Source: Cocos nucifera (Eukaryota > Streptophyta > Magnoliopsida > Arecales > Arecaceae). Taken from it: a DNA stretch of 64,000 nucleotides. A program made the position numbers and the translations under genes. Under the pieces are notes generated by a model. The model saw only the letters and a list, made by a program, of their open reading frames with translations. It was not told the DNA's origin and searched no databases. The stretch covers positions 1,895,089 to 1,959,088 of the forward strand of contig QRFJ01000007.1 in assembly GCA_006176705.1 (NCBI GenBank), read 5' to 3'. Positions 1 to 12,900 of this stretch are shown here, one piece after another; positions within the stretch are counted from its first letter, which is position 1; each line of letters begins with the position of its first letter.

Positions 1-1400
1 CTTGAGAGCTTTTAAAATCTTGATATCTTTTTTTTTAAAAGATACATATACATAGATGAGAAAATAATAAAATTCATGATTTATAAATATATCATTTTTA
101 TTAAAACATATTCATGAAATCAATTGTCATAATAAAACGTACTTTTTCATATATCATATGCTAATCCTTATTTTACGAAAAACATGATTTCATGAATAAC
201 AACTTATTTACATGAGAAACATAATAATTTAAAAATAAATAAGAAGCATAAGATTCATTTATCTTGATTATCCTAGATTTTTAGACTTCATTATAAGAAT
301 CAGATAATCCTATTTTAAATATTAATTTATAATTAATTTTTATTTATTAAATTTAATAAAATTAAAAAAAAAGAGATGATTGATCAGGTGATCAATCTGA
401 TAAGCCATCCGGGCACCAAATCGATTCAAGATCATTTTGCTAGAATCAATATGGGTCCCTAAAAGAGGAAGGCATGACTCGATACTGAAGTTTCCAAAGA
501 GAGAAAGTTGATGAGGAGAGAGATAGTAGAGAAAGAAAGTGGAGAAAGAATCTTAATATCTTTCAGAAGAAGCAATCATGATCAAGATTATAAGAGATCA
601 TATCGGGATGACTTAATATGGGTTAACTATGATCAGATACTATAAATTTCTGATAAGGATCAGGTTGGGATCTAATCTATTGCACTGATTTTGGAGTAAT
701 TTCAGATCATCTTATTTTTATCTCAGGTTCATTCTGGAGTTCGTGGTGCAGTTAGAGAGAAAAAAAGAAAGAATAGAAAAACCTAGAGAAAGAAGAAGAA
801 AAAGGAGAGAGAAAATCTTTTCTTTCTTTTTTTTTCTTTTCTTCTTCTTTCTTTCTTTTTCTTGGCCAGAATAGAGAAGGGATAGTGGGGCCGATGGCTC
901 ATGCTTTGGCAAGATGCGGTGCTACAGTCGAAGGACCGATAGTAGCGACCAACGAAATGTGGTCGTCAATGGTGAAGTAAAGGACAATAGATGGCGACGG
1001 CTACCGGTCAAAAGAGCATGAAAATAGGGGATCTTCTTTGATGTTGATTTTCGGCAAAGCTGGTGGCCAACGGTGAGGCTTGGGGCCATAGGAAGATGAG
1101 TAAGAGAGAGAAAAAAGGATTAGAACCTTACCTTGATTTCGATAATATTTTCGGCTTCGATTTTCGGCGAGCACGAGTATGAAAAGCTGGCAAAAATTAG
1201 GAGAAAAAGAGAGGAAGAAGAGGGAGAAAGCCCAATGTCGTTGTGGATCATTTAGGAGGGGAGAGGAAAATTTATAGAGGACTTCTAAGGATTTTTGGCC
1301 GGATGCGAGGGAGAAGAAGACTCCCATCGAGAGTCTTCATCTCTTCTTTCTTTTTTTTCAGTGCCCTAAGATTCGTGTTGGGGATTTAGGACAGGGTTAT
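1..1400. mobile_element. LTR-like, AT-rich to purine-rich fragment
   Basis: No gene is seen here. The first 370 bases are very AT-rich. They are followed by a GATCAGGTGATC palindromic stretch, then T-rich and GAAA-rich tracts and a GC-richer block with repeated 'ggcc/cggc' words up to about 1370. The order (AT-rich, TGATCAG words, polypyrimidine, GC-rich) resembles the solo LTR at 25359-27319, so I read it as part of a related LTR cut by the window edge. No terminal TG or target duplication could be fixed. Short open frames here look like by-products of low-complexity sequence. Confidence 0.3.
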
Positions 1401-1439
1401 TATATGGAGCAGTAGAAATTTATAGTATAATAGACAAGG

Positions 1440-4400
1440 ATGGAGTCCTTATTTTCAGTTAACCCACAGGAATAACGAAAGCTTACCTTGTTAACATAGA
1501 AGGGCAAGTGAGTAAACCATCACATATGAAGAACACCATAAGTAATGCATGTTAGAAATGTTTCTATGAAATAGAGCCAACATTGTTAACAATATAAAGG
1601 CAAACTAAGCAGGCAAAATATCCCTTAAAGAAAAGAAGCAATTGCCCAAGAGAGCTTGTTTGGGGAGCCAATTTGCAACTTAATTATGGTCTCGATAAAT
1701 GTGCAAAATCGTGCAATTAGGTAAGACATTTATAGCAAGCATAACATTTTTAAAACTAGGGAGATCAACTATCTTACAAGAGGTCGGGCATATAAGCCAT
1801 CTAATGAGTATAAGAGAATCACCATACATATAGAATTCTTTATCCCTAAATTTTTGAATTACAGTTGTCAACCCATACCAGGCTGCTAAAAGCTCAATGT
1901 AAGGCAAGGAAGAGGATGAGAAGCAATAATCTTGGGCCAATACAAGAGCACCATAATGGTCTCAAATAACAAAGCTAGCTCCAACAGTTTGAGATTGAAC
2001 AGCAGCATCGAAATTTAAGACTAATCCCTAAAGAAAAGGGACGGTCAAGTTGAGGAATTAGAAGAAAGAATGTGCCGTGGCACATGAAGGCTGCCTCAGA
2101 ACTTTGACTGAGGATTAGAAGAGAAAGCTTTATTGATGCTTTGAACATAAAAAGAGAATTGCCGAAACAACCATGGAGTGGTGAAGCAGTGCTAAAATTT
2201 TGGATCATTTCGAGAGCACCAGATCAACCATGCCATGATACTTATCATTGCTTATAATCTATTCTCTACCCGAGCATTCATGAGTAAATCGAGAAGTGCT
2301 AGCAAAGAACTAGGTAAGGATATAAGCTCAAAATTCATGGCCAAATATATCCAACATTATTTAGCAAAAGAACAAGCTACAATAGCATGCTCCAAGTCTT
2401 CTAAAGTGTTGGCACAAATATTACAAAAGACTGAAGCATCAGATAATATGCCCCTTTGGTTTAGCAAATACTTGCAAGGCAAGCAATTCTATATGAGTTT
2501 CCATAAGAAATATTTAACCCTTAAAGATATAGCAAGGTTCCAAATCCAGTTACATGAAGGAAGATGAAATTCCTCATCAGATGATGAGAGGACTAATATA
2601 ATATCAGCAGCAGAGACATTAGCAGTATTAGTGTTTTACTAACAGAGCTTGTGCAGCCATAAGCGTAATGGGATAGGGATCTTGGAAATAGCAAGAATTA
2701 AATCAGCATTAAAACATGAATTAAGTAGTTGTAAATTCCATTGTCTTCCAGAGGTAATATAATTAGCAACAGTAAAAGAAGCCAAGTCAATATCTAAGTT
2801 GAAATAGCCAAATAGGTAGGTAATTTAGATAACGGAATATTAGAAATCCATGGGTCATAATAGGCATTAATAGAAGCAAGCACCAGTGCCTACCATCCAA
2901 ATAAAATAATTCTTAAATTGAGAATCAATTTTAGCAATTCTATTCCAAATAACTGAACAATTATGAGGCTTGCGGTGCTCAATCCAAGTGCCCTTAAAAT
3001 TATATTTGGCTCGAACCAACCGAGCCGAAAGCGAAGTGGGGTTAAGGATGAGATTTATGGCAATTTTTTCCAGCAAAGCTAGCTCCCTATTTCTTAAAGT
3101 CTGCATACCTAGGCCATCATGATTTTTTGGCTTGCAGATTTTAGTCTGCACAAGTATGTGAAAACCATGTTGGCTAGAAGAGTGACCCCATTGGAAGGCA
3201 CGAAACTCTTTTTCTATAACATTAATAAGAGAAATAAGTAAATGAACTGAATGCATAGTATAGAGGGGTAGAGAACAAAGGACAGATTGCAAAAGGATTG
3301 CTCTACCGGCAAATAAAAAAGCCTTCTACTTCCACCCTTTAATTATATTATCTAGTTTAGACATTAGATAATTAAAGTCAATAGCCGGCAAAAGAGTAGC
3401 TGATAAAGATATGCCCAAATAATTTCAAACACTTCTTTTAATTGGCATCTGAAATATATGCAGAATCTGCTCCTTAATAGAAGATCCTACAGTAAGACCA
3501 AAGATGATATAAGACTTGGTAAAATTGATAGCTTGCCCAGAGGAATCACAGTAAGCATCAAGAATAGACTTCAATATTAAAGCATTTCGAATAGTAGCAC
3601 GGGCAATTAAAAGGCAGCCATCAGCAAATAAAGCATGAGAGATTACATGTCCCTGTAGTCTAGGCTTGTAACCTCTAAGAAACTTCAGCTAAATTGCTCC
3701 ATGAAGATAAGTAGTAAGCAATTCAGAGCCAAGAATAAATAAATAAGGGGATAAAGGACATTCTTGGTGCAATCCATAGGAGATTGAGAACCATTCAGAA
3801 GGAGAAATATTTATAAACAAGGCAAATTCAGGATGCTGAATACAACCAAGGATCCAAGCAATGAATTTATTATGGAAGTTGAAGGCTTGAAGAAGCTGAA
3901 CTAAATAACTCTATTGAAATTTGCCAAAAGCTTTTTTCATGTCGATCTTAAGAAGCATAAGACTTCGAAAAGGAGGGGCTTTTGAAAGATAATGCATCAG
4001 TTCTTGACCTAACAAAGTATTATCCATTATATTCCTACCATGGACAAAGATAGCTTGGGAAGAAGAAACCAAATTTGACATAATATTAGACGTAGGATTA
4101 ACCAGGATTTTGACTCCAATTTTATAGATAGTATTAGTAAGGCTCATGGGTCTGAATTGATGAGCCAAGGTTGGATTAGAAACTTTAGGTACAAGAGCCA
4201 CATAAGTTTGCTTCCAAGATGGTGGCATGTAGTAGTTTCAAAGAAAAATTTAATGACTGTAATAATATCCTATTTAATAAGATCCCAAAATGCTTGGAAG
4301 AAGAAAGGTTGAAAACCATGAGGACCTGATGATTTATCTGGATGAAAAGAAAATATAGTTATCTCAATTTCAACTTAAGTGATTTCAACAATTAATTGAG

Positions 4401-5215
4401 CATTGCTATCCATTGACAAAGTATGAAACAATTGAAGGATGGTGGTGGTATTAGGTAGCCAATCGATATTTCACCTAGCTTTAAAATGATGGAGTCGAAG
4501 TTGTCGAATATCTTGTTTAGTATCAACAATATTCTTAGTTTCAATTTTCAAGTAATAGATTTGATTATATTGACACCGCAATAGGGTGGATCTATGAAAG
4601 AAATTGATGTTAGCATCTCCTTCTTTGATACATTGAATATGAGACTTCTGCTTCCAAAAAGATTTCTCTCATGCAAAGGTTTTTGTGAAAGGCTCTTTAA
4701 GCATGAGCAAGGACAAATACCGGTCATGAGAAGGACCCTGATGAGCTTCTAGCTATTGGAGAGAGAGAATATGGGAGCTTAGAAAGTCAACGGTTTGAAA
4801 TAAATTTTCAATCTTCTTTCAGTTCCAACAACCCACTTTATTTCTTTATCATCAAGGAGCACGGAAAGCCTATTAGTGGAGGAGTGGACCAAGCAGCTGC
4901 AATTATTTCTCTTATGTCATCGCATATCATTTAGAATCTCTCAAATCTGAAAGGTGCAGGATGTATATGCTATTCCGCAGCAATAGAAAAAGAAGACAAT
5001 GATCAAAAGCAAATCTTATGGGATGACCAATATGGGACTTAGCATAACGGTCAAATCAGCTTTCAGAAATAAATGTTTGGTCAATTCTTTTCCGTACTCG
5101 AGCCAATCGCATTCTATCTTTGCACCAAGTTTATTTTAGGCCTTCAAAACATAGATCTATTAGACTAGTGCTTCGAATAAATGATTTAAATTATTTAATA
5201 TCTCTATCAACTACT
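1440..5215 (-). mobile_element. Degenerate L1-type LINE (endonuclease end, RT, RNase H)
   Basis: Read on the minus strand, the pieces follow LINE ORF2 order. At about 5200-4960 is the C-terminal part of an endonuclease with TSLIDL, TWC, LARV and an FDHC box. At 4228-3911 is a reverse transcriptase start (VALVPKV, FRPMSLTN, IYKI, DMKKAFGKF). At 3645-2870 are the rest of RT and the linker (AGRAILLQSVL, DGLGMQTL, RAKYNF). At 1940-1560 is an RNase H-like piece (ELLAAWYGL, YGDS). Frame changes and stops separate the pieces, so it is dead. The RT catalytic box at 3617-3628 reads FADG where FADD is normal. The 5' half of the endonuclease is not visible. Confidence 0.85.
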
Positions 5216-6830
5216 GCTGGGTTTTTAATGTACAAAGTCTCGTCCTGACACAAGTGAAACGATGGTGGAGCTCAGGTTTAGCATTAAGCCCAGCTGAATA
5301 CGTGCATAGAATATGGCATCAATTAACTAGTTAATTCTAATTCAAGTGGTCAATTTATTGTCAAGGTCGTGAGAAAGTTAATAGAATGATTATTCTTGTT
5401 ACATTTACTGAGCAACAGACATTGACAGATCAAGAACTGGCGTAACAAAATACACCTCACTAGTGTTTTAAGAGAGCACAAAATTTGTATGAATCAATTC
5501 CCCGACGGTAATAGGAATCCCAATATCATAGCATTCTTTGACCATTTTTTCTACCTTTTTTCCATGCATGATCAAGTGGCCGTTTTATATATATATATAT
5601 GTCCATCCGCCCAAGCATCTTAGAAAGTCTTCAGCCTTGCTTGGAGCAAATAAATTCAATACACTGAATAAAAAAATGCATCTTAGGAAGTCTCGAGTCT
5701 CCAAAAAAAGAAAAAGATGAAATACCTTGCGCACATGTAAAAAGATGAAATACCTTGCACATGTATTTTATGCATTATATACACTATAGTAAAATTAACA
5801 TAGAACATACCATCCAATTATATTGAACCATATAGTCACTACTTTCCAACGCAATTCTATCTTTCTAATTTAAAATTTTAAATAATAAAAATATTATTTT
5901 TTAAAAAAAAAATTATAATATTCTATAATTATATTATGATATTTTATGTTAAAATTATGATATTCTATCATAATTTTTTTTAAAAAATTATTAAAAAATA
6001 ATATTTTTATCACTCTCCTATAAATCATAATTTACCCATAGAATATTATAATATGGTCATAAAATATTATAATTTTTTTTAAAATAAAAAATATTTTTAT
6101 TAGTTAAAATTTTAAATAAAAAATAAATTTATAAATATTAAATATAAATCAGATAAGATGGTTTACTTTTCCTACGTTGATTTGTGATGTACAAAACATC
6201 TCTTCCAAAAAAACCTCTCAAATAAGGATACACAAGGTACAGAATCCTGCTGCAGCACACGAGTTCAGATCACCATGCTCTAACACTCGTACGGACAAAA
6301 AACCATTGCTGACAAACATCTGTTTCAAATAAGCAAGAACAGGACTCGTAGGCAGGAACATCCAAAAGAGCCTTACAAGAACCTCATGTTCCCAATCAAG
6401 TAAAGATGTGGGCAGTGCTACCAGAAAGCCAAGATTGTTCAAAACCTAGAGTGCCACCCAGCATATTAAGAACAACTTTTGCATTTACCATTTTTGGGCA
6501 ATAAAGAACTACTGTTCTGATGCTGCTCGGAACGGTAAAAGCCAGCCAAGAATGCTATACATCTAGTCAGAGCGGGCAGTCTATCTATGACCGTCCGTAT
6601 TAATTTATTCACCGGAGGAACAAGTAAATTGACTAAACAATATTGTTAAGATTTTCATCGAAATGGAGATACAAACATAATAAAAATATACCAAATGGGG
6701 CAGTATTGCATAAGGAGAATAAAATAGCAAAGGCGATGCACGTCCAAAATCGATACAAATAGCATGTCATAGCAAACAGGGGCAAGTCCTGCACTTAATC
6801 AGACAAATATTTGTGATAGACTTCCAGTTT
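5216..6830. other. Intergenic spacer, no gene recognised
   Basis: The left part contains simple AT stretches, including an AT-rich block at about 5870-6140 with repeated 'ataatattttatt'-like words that can fold on themselves. The right part (6180-6830) is less biased and lies just beyond the 3' end of the RGG-protein gene, so some of it may be 3' UTR or downstream flank. A 74-codon minus-strand frame at 6218-6442 has no family resemblance that I can name. Confidence 0.5.
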
Positions 6831-6967
6831 CACTCAAATATACATAGTTGAAAACAAAGGAGAACAAGAAACATCATTTTTACTGGATCCTGGCGACTGT
6901 CTAAATTAGGAACAGATTAAATAAAGGTAGTCATAGATGGGCATAATTTGATCACGCAGCAAGCTCT

Positions 6968-9900
6968 CTACTTCCCAAGAGTGGGAAACTGTCCAGGATC
7001 TTCAATTGCAGGGGCAGCAGCTGAGGCACTAGCATCCCCACCACCAAACCCACCTCTGAATGGTCCACGACCACCCCGGCCCCTGCCACGGCCACGGCCG
7101 GTTGGACTGTAGTATCTTTCCCCTTCAGCCGGTTTTAAAAACTCGTTGATGCTCACAGACTAACAGAGAAATTGTCCATCAGTCAATTTATCGAGCAGAT
7201 CTTATTGCAAGAAAAGACTGATGCGCAAATAGATGATGCGTACCTTCTTACCCCGTTCATCACGATCAGCAACATCTTTCTTTTTACCCATATCCTTATC
7301 AGAACCCTAATGGGAAAATATTGCATCAAATGGTGATTGTAAATTCCAAAGAAACTAGATAGGGCTTATAAAGGATGATAAAAGAATGAAACATGTGACA
7401 AGGACCAGAACTAGCTTACCAGCTTGATAAATACATCATCATTTCCTTTCTTGGACGAGAGCTGTTGCATGGACTGCAACTCCCTATCAATTTCAACTTT
7501 TCTCTCTTCGATCTTCAATGCAAGTAAGGCTTTTCGCTTCTCCTCCCTTATTTTCTCATACTCCTCCAGAGTCATCTCCTATACGATCCAATTCAACAAG
7601 GCAAGGGAAAAAAATGTATGCACCAAGTTAGTAATTACAAAATAAAATCCACAAACACAGCACTCTGGCACAAAGAAAAAAGAAAAGCAAGAAAAATATA
7701 CTAGCAATGTAGGTAATAAACATTTTCGATGATGTTTTACAGAATCATTAATTCTTTTTAAAATCATTCCCCCAACGGTTTCCATGTGTGAGAAGATCTG
7801 AGAGAAATTATTCACTTTGCCAAACATGATTGCTTACCATGTGGAACCACAGATCACAATTTCCATTGACTACCATGCAGAATGTGCACAAAATCACGTA
7901 AGCCCACAAAAAGAGGTTGGACCACGTTATGACTAGGTGTTAACATGTAGTTCTTTCTGCTCCCAAACAGCATTTGAAAAGTGAAGTTGGATTGCTGCCC
8001 AGAAACCAGGTGTTCCAGTTGCATGAACCAAGCTCAAACATCCCAGAGAACCAATGAATGGTATTCTGAAAAAGATAATCTTACAGCATCATGCATGCAT
8101 CAGTCTCTCTCTATACCAGTGGCAAGTAACCCTGTGACGGTCTCATACCTCAGAAATTAACACTAAAATTTAAAAATATCCAGTGATAACCATTTGAAAA
8201 CTGTTGAAGGACTACCGTGTGGAAAACATGGCTTAATGCTATTTAGATTCTCTTTGAACAACTACAGTATATCATATATAACCATCAATTTAGAAGATAT
8301 GAATGGAGCAGCTCTTTTACATCAAATAAATCCAATTGTAAGATAAACACACAAAATCCATGATCTATCTTTCATTGCAAAAAAAGAGAGAAGGAAAAGA
8401 ATTAGATTGGAAATTGATGATATACATATATAATGTATTGAATATTATAAGTCTGGCAGTTTCCAGAACTGGAACATGATAGAAGTGCATGTCAAAACCT
8501 TGAAATTGCCATAAACGGAATATCTATTGGGCGGGTGAAACTGAGTGCTTGCATAAACTTTTGTTCGGGTTGTGCCTTAACCCATGCAAAACCTTTTGGA
8601 ACAGCCACAACAACCGCAATTAATGGGAGTTTAATCCAAACTCCCAAATTAAACAGAACTGCTTATAAAACAAATAGAATTTCTCCTAAGGCTCTTGTCA
8701 CAGGCAGCAACATAAGTTGCTCAGCGAAAGATGAACCCTGGGAAGCTTTATCTATGCCTGCTATGGAACTGAGTAGCACAAAAGAACATCCAAACAAGCC
8801 ACCCAATTCTCTTAAAGGCAAGTAGGAACAGAAGTGATGTTTGACATTATATTTATACACAAGATATAATCAGGTTCAGCATATGAGCCTAAAAACTGTA
8901 AGAGGGTCTTATGTATAGTCAGTAGATCCAAACTGTTAGTTATAAAATTGAATTATTAAAAAAACAATTTAAATTTCCTCTATCAAAGAGATACTTGCCC
9001 AGCATGTGCATCAGCAATACACAACCAGAAATTTTTTTACCTAAAATCCCAAACAAATTGGAATTACATTATAATATATAGGTAAAAGACTTAAAGAGGT
9101 TCTTTTGCAAGCAAAAGCATGATAGCAAGTACATTTTCTAAAAAAAATAATAAATTAGTTGGAGATGATTACAAAATACATGGGTGAAAGATTTCCAAAG
9201 GCCCTTCTAGCAAGCGACAGCATAGCTTGCTCCCGCACAATTGAACCTATAAAGGCCTTGGGAGGTTTTATTTATGCCTGCAACGGAACTAAGCAACACA
9301 AAAGTGCATGAAAGCAGGCCACCCAGTTCTCTCAAAGGCAAGATAGGAACAGAATTGTGGCTTATCCCAGTATTTGTAAATGGTAAGAAAATTGGAACTG
9401 CAGCTCATCCCTATGTTTGCAAATGGCAAGGAATCAATTGGAGCAAGTAAACACAGCATAAGTTAGAAGATTCTACTGTGCTTATAATAGAATTCTATTA
9501 TATGTCGCATGCGCAGACACACAGATATCTCTCAAAGACTAGATAGGGACAGAGTTATGGCTTATTCCCATATTTGACTTCATTAGAAAGCCCATTAAGT
9601 TTTAACCAATGCTTGCATCAGCAATAAACAAATGTTGATTTAATTTAAACGACAAAAAATTGAACACATATTTATGTGTGTGTGTGTGATGTAACATATA
9701 TATATAATATTGACAAACAATCAGCAAAAACTTGCTCCTTAAAGAAAATGACTTAGCATGCATTAGAAAACTATTTAACCAACAAGTTGATCACCGATGA
9801 ACAACCAGAAGTTCAACAAAACTTCCCAACAGTATGAAGCATTATTAGAATTTGGAAGTAAATGATTTCCAAAGGCCCTTCCTGTATGAGATTAACTTGC

Positions 9901-12900
9901 TCGTGCAGATATGGAATGATTGAGACCTTGGGTGGTTCAAGATACCAAATTATCTCAAGGGCAGGATGGCAATGCAAGTAAGATTCACACCCTACATTTA
10001 TATATGGCAAGGCAGCAACCAGATAGGAGAAAAAAACTAATGCAGTGTGTAGAGTACTGATTATGACATTCTGTTTACCCTAATTTAATTGGGTTGATCA
10101 GAGGTTCAGCTTGCTTCTCCTGCACCTAACAAACTCCAACAGCAAAGCCATAGCACACTAGTGTGCCCAACAGCAAACAAGCTATGGATTAAGTGCAAGG
10201 CACAAAAGAACAAGCAACAGCAAAAGCCATTGCGCATATTTTTGTAAAATAAACTAATTACCTTCTTTTGAAAGTTATATAACCAATGCTAATAAAAATT
10301 AATTCCATACTGTTTTAACTTTGAAATTTCAATCAACCGCAACAAATAATTCATAGTTTAACAAAGATGATTTGTGAACTATCCACGAACTTGCTCACCC
10401 TCGTTACAATATCTTGTCTACTATGATGTTCTTATATTTTAATCATGTGTCATATATGTATGTGATCTTTAACATCCATTTCTCTTGTTCAAATTTGCTA
10501 AATAAGATATAATTTTGGTTGGAAAAAAAGAAAAAAAAAAAACTTAATCACAATATTGTAGCTATGCCAATTATCAAGGTATCACCCAAAAAATTCATGA
10601 AATCTTAGGCGTGAGGTCACAAAAAAAGCCTGGATATAATAGGAAAAAATATTTGAAAGATTCCAATGATCCCTTCATTAATGATATAATAGACAAAATA
10701 TTTGAGAAATGCCAATGATCCATTCACCTACTAGCACTCCATAGCAAGAAAATCCTCCATCAAAGAGAAAAAGTTTTACTAAAAAATGTTCAAAAGCAAC
10801 CTAAACCTTGGACGAGTCACAACCCCAAATTCTCAATCTTCTCAATGATAGCTGAACTTAAGCAATATTCTAACCTTTTTTTTTCTTTTTACCAAAGAGG
10901 TGAAAATTGTCATAATTCAAAATCAACATTATATCATAAAACTGCTTCCAGTCTCGACACCTGATTTCCAGATGTCTTCATCTCTTGCCAAACACTATAA
11001 GGGCAGGAACTTTGCAATGCACAACGCTTAAGCCCCATGTGAATTCCAATCTTGATACAGATAGATGTGAAATGCTTCCCAAATGGAAAACAAATATGGA
11101 CAACATTACTCGGTGGAGTATTGGTTTCTTAAGTGTCATGTACTTAAAACGTCCGGTTCATTCATTTTATTGATAAGCAATAATAAAGATAGTTAGAATC
11201 GAACTGAAGGCTAAGTACAGCAAATAGTGAAAACACATGCTTCAAAGAATATAGAATTTCAAGCTAAGTGCTGAGAAGAGTGAAGACAAGTCCAATGTAA
11301 CAGGTTCGAATAATATCATATATGATGTTGACCATCATTTGAAAATTCACTGGCCAATTTAAAATAATACCTTAAAAGATCCAGACTTTGATATGTCTTT
11401 GTTATGTTACATATTTCATTATAGTTACTAATATTTCATTGAACATACTTGGGTTGTTTATCTTTTTCCTTTGTTAAGGTTTTACTAAATCTACTTATGC
11501 GTTGTCCTCCCATACAGCTCTCGACAACGAATTTTGCATACCATTTAGAGTTGGCATCCAGGTTTCGTTTAAGTATCCAACACTTGACATCCAAAAATCA
11601 AGACACTTATAAACTTGTTGCAATAAAAGAAATAACATGTTGATAATATTGATTACTAATCATAATTAGCAAGCCTAGCACCAACACTGTGTATGGCCAG
11701 CCTAATATTTTCATTTGCAAACAGTTTCATCAAGAGTTACCTCCATTGTTATTGCAAGTTCTTCTAACCCTTTCTCAAACTTCCACTGTTGTTACCCTAG
11801 GTCTGTCTATTGTACTGGACTAAGATAATTAAACAATAGTTTTTGTTCAATACAAATTGCATTTATGCCATATTACGTTCATCTAAAAGGTGCAGCATGA
11901 CACTTCAATACAAGTGCTTAAACACTTCAGACTTCTATTTAGCACTTGTTATAGTACAAAATCAGCTGTCATTATTTTAATACAACACTCCAAAAGTCAT
12001 GCCACGTTTCAACACTTTGGCCTGACATGTATTTAGCACTTAAAGTGCCACGCAATGTCATATAGTGTCCCACTGCATCCATATATACTACAGGTGCTAG
12101 TACTCGAGAATTCCTAAATTTTGAGGTCTCCAATAACCTTGTCTAGAGTACTGCTATGAACAAAGTCATGTAGGTTTTCCCAGTTTTGGAGGTGTAAATC
12201 CAAGCAGCATAGATTTTATACATATGTAAAATCAAAGTGGTATACCAGAAGGAACTTCATAACTTGATGTTAGAAAGCCTAATGGTTTTTTTTTTTATTT
12301 TGATGGGATAGGCTTAATGATTTGTCATTGCTATCATTATATATGCACTGCATGTCCAGATATTTGTATGGTTTATATCATGTTATGAACTATATATTAG
12401 GTTTGAAAATTTTCATTCATATATGGATGTATGTATGTATATTTGCATGCATGTATGTATGTATAAATAACTAAAATACAGGCACACTGCATTCCTGTAT
12501 ATGTATATATGTATATATGTTTGTCACTTCCAAGGTTAAGTTCTTTTAGGAATGGCAATACTAATCCATTTAATTACACGCGCATAGATAGATGGATAGA
12601 GACAGACAGATAAGGATACACCATAAGTTTGCCAAGCAAGAGTACGAGACAACACTTCAAGTTTTCGGCATCATATGAACATTTAGATATTTGAGAGCAG
12701 CCACACATATATTATTTAAGCTCTTACGTAAAAACCATTCAATTAATTGAATCAAATTTAACTCCTATATGTTTTCAAAAAGTTAATTCAGACCTAGGGG
12801 GAAGTCTTAGTTGTCTTTAGTATCCCCATTCTCTTGTTCTGTGCAAGTATTAGGTCAAAAATCGAAGAGTATATTGTTTAGGCTGCCTTGTAGAGACGAG

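Noticed and set aside
718..912. Lysine-rich minus-strand frame
   Set aside because: It results from a homopurine/homopyrimidine tract in an LTR-like region.
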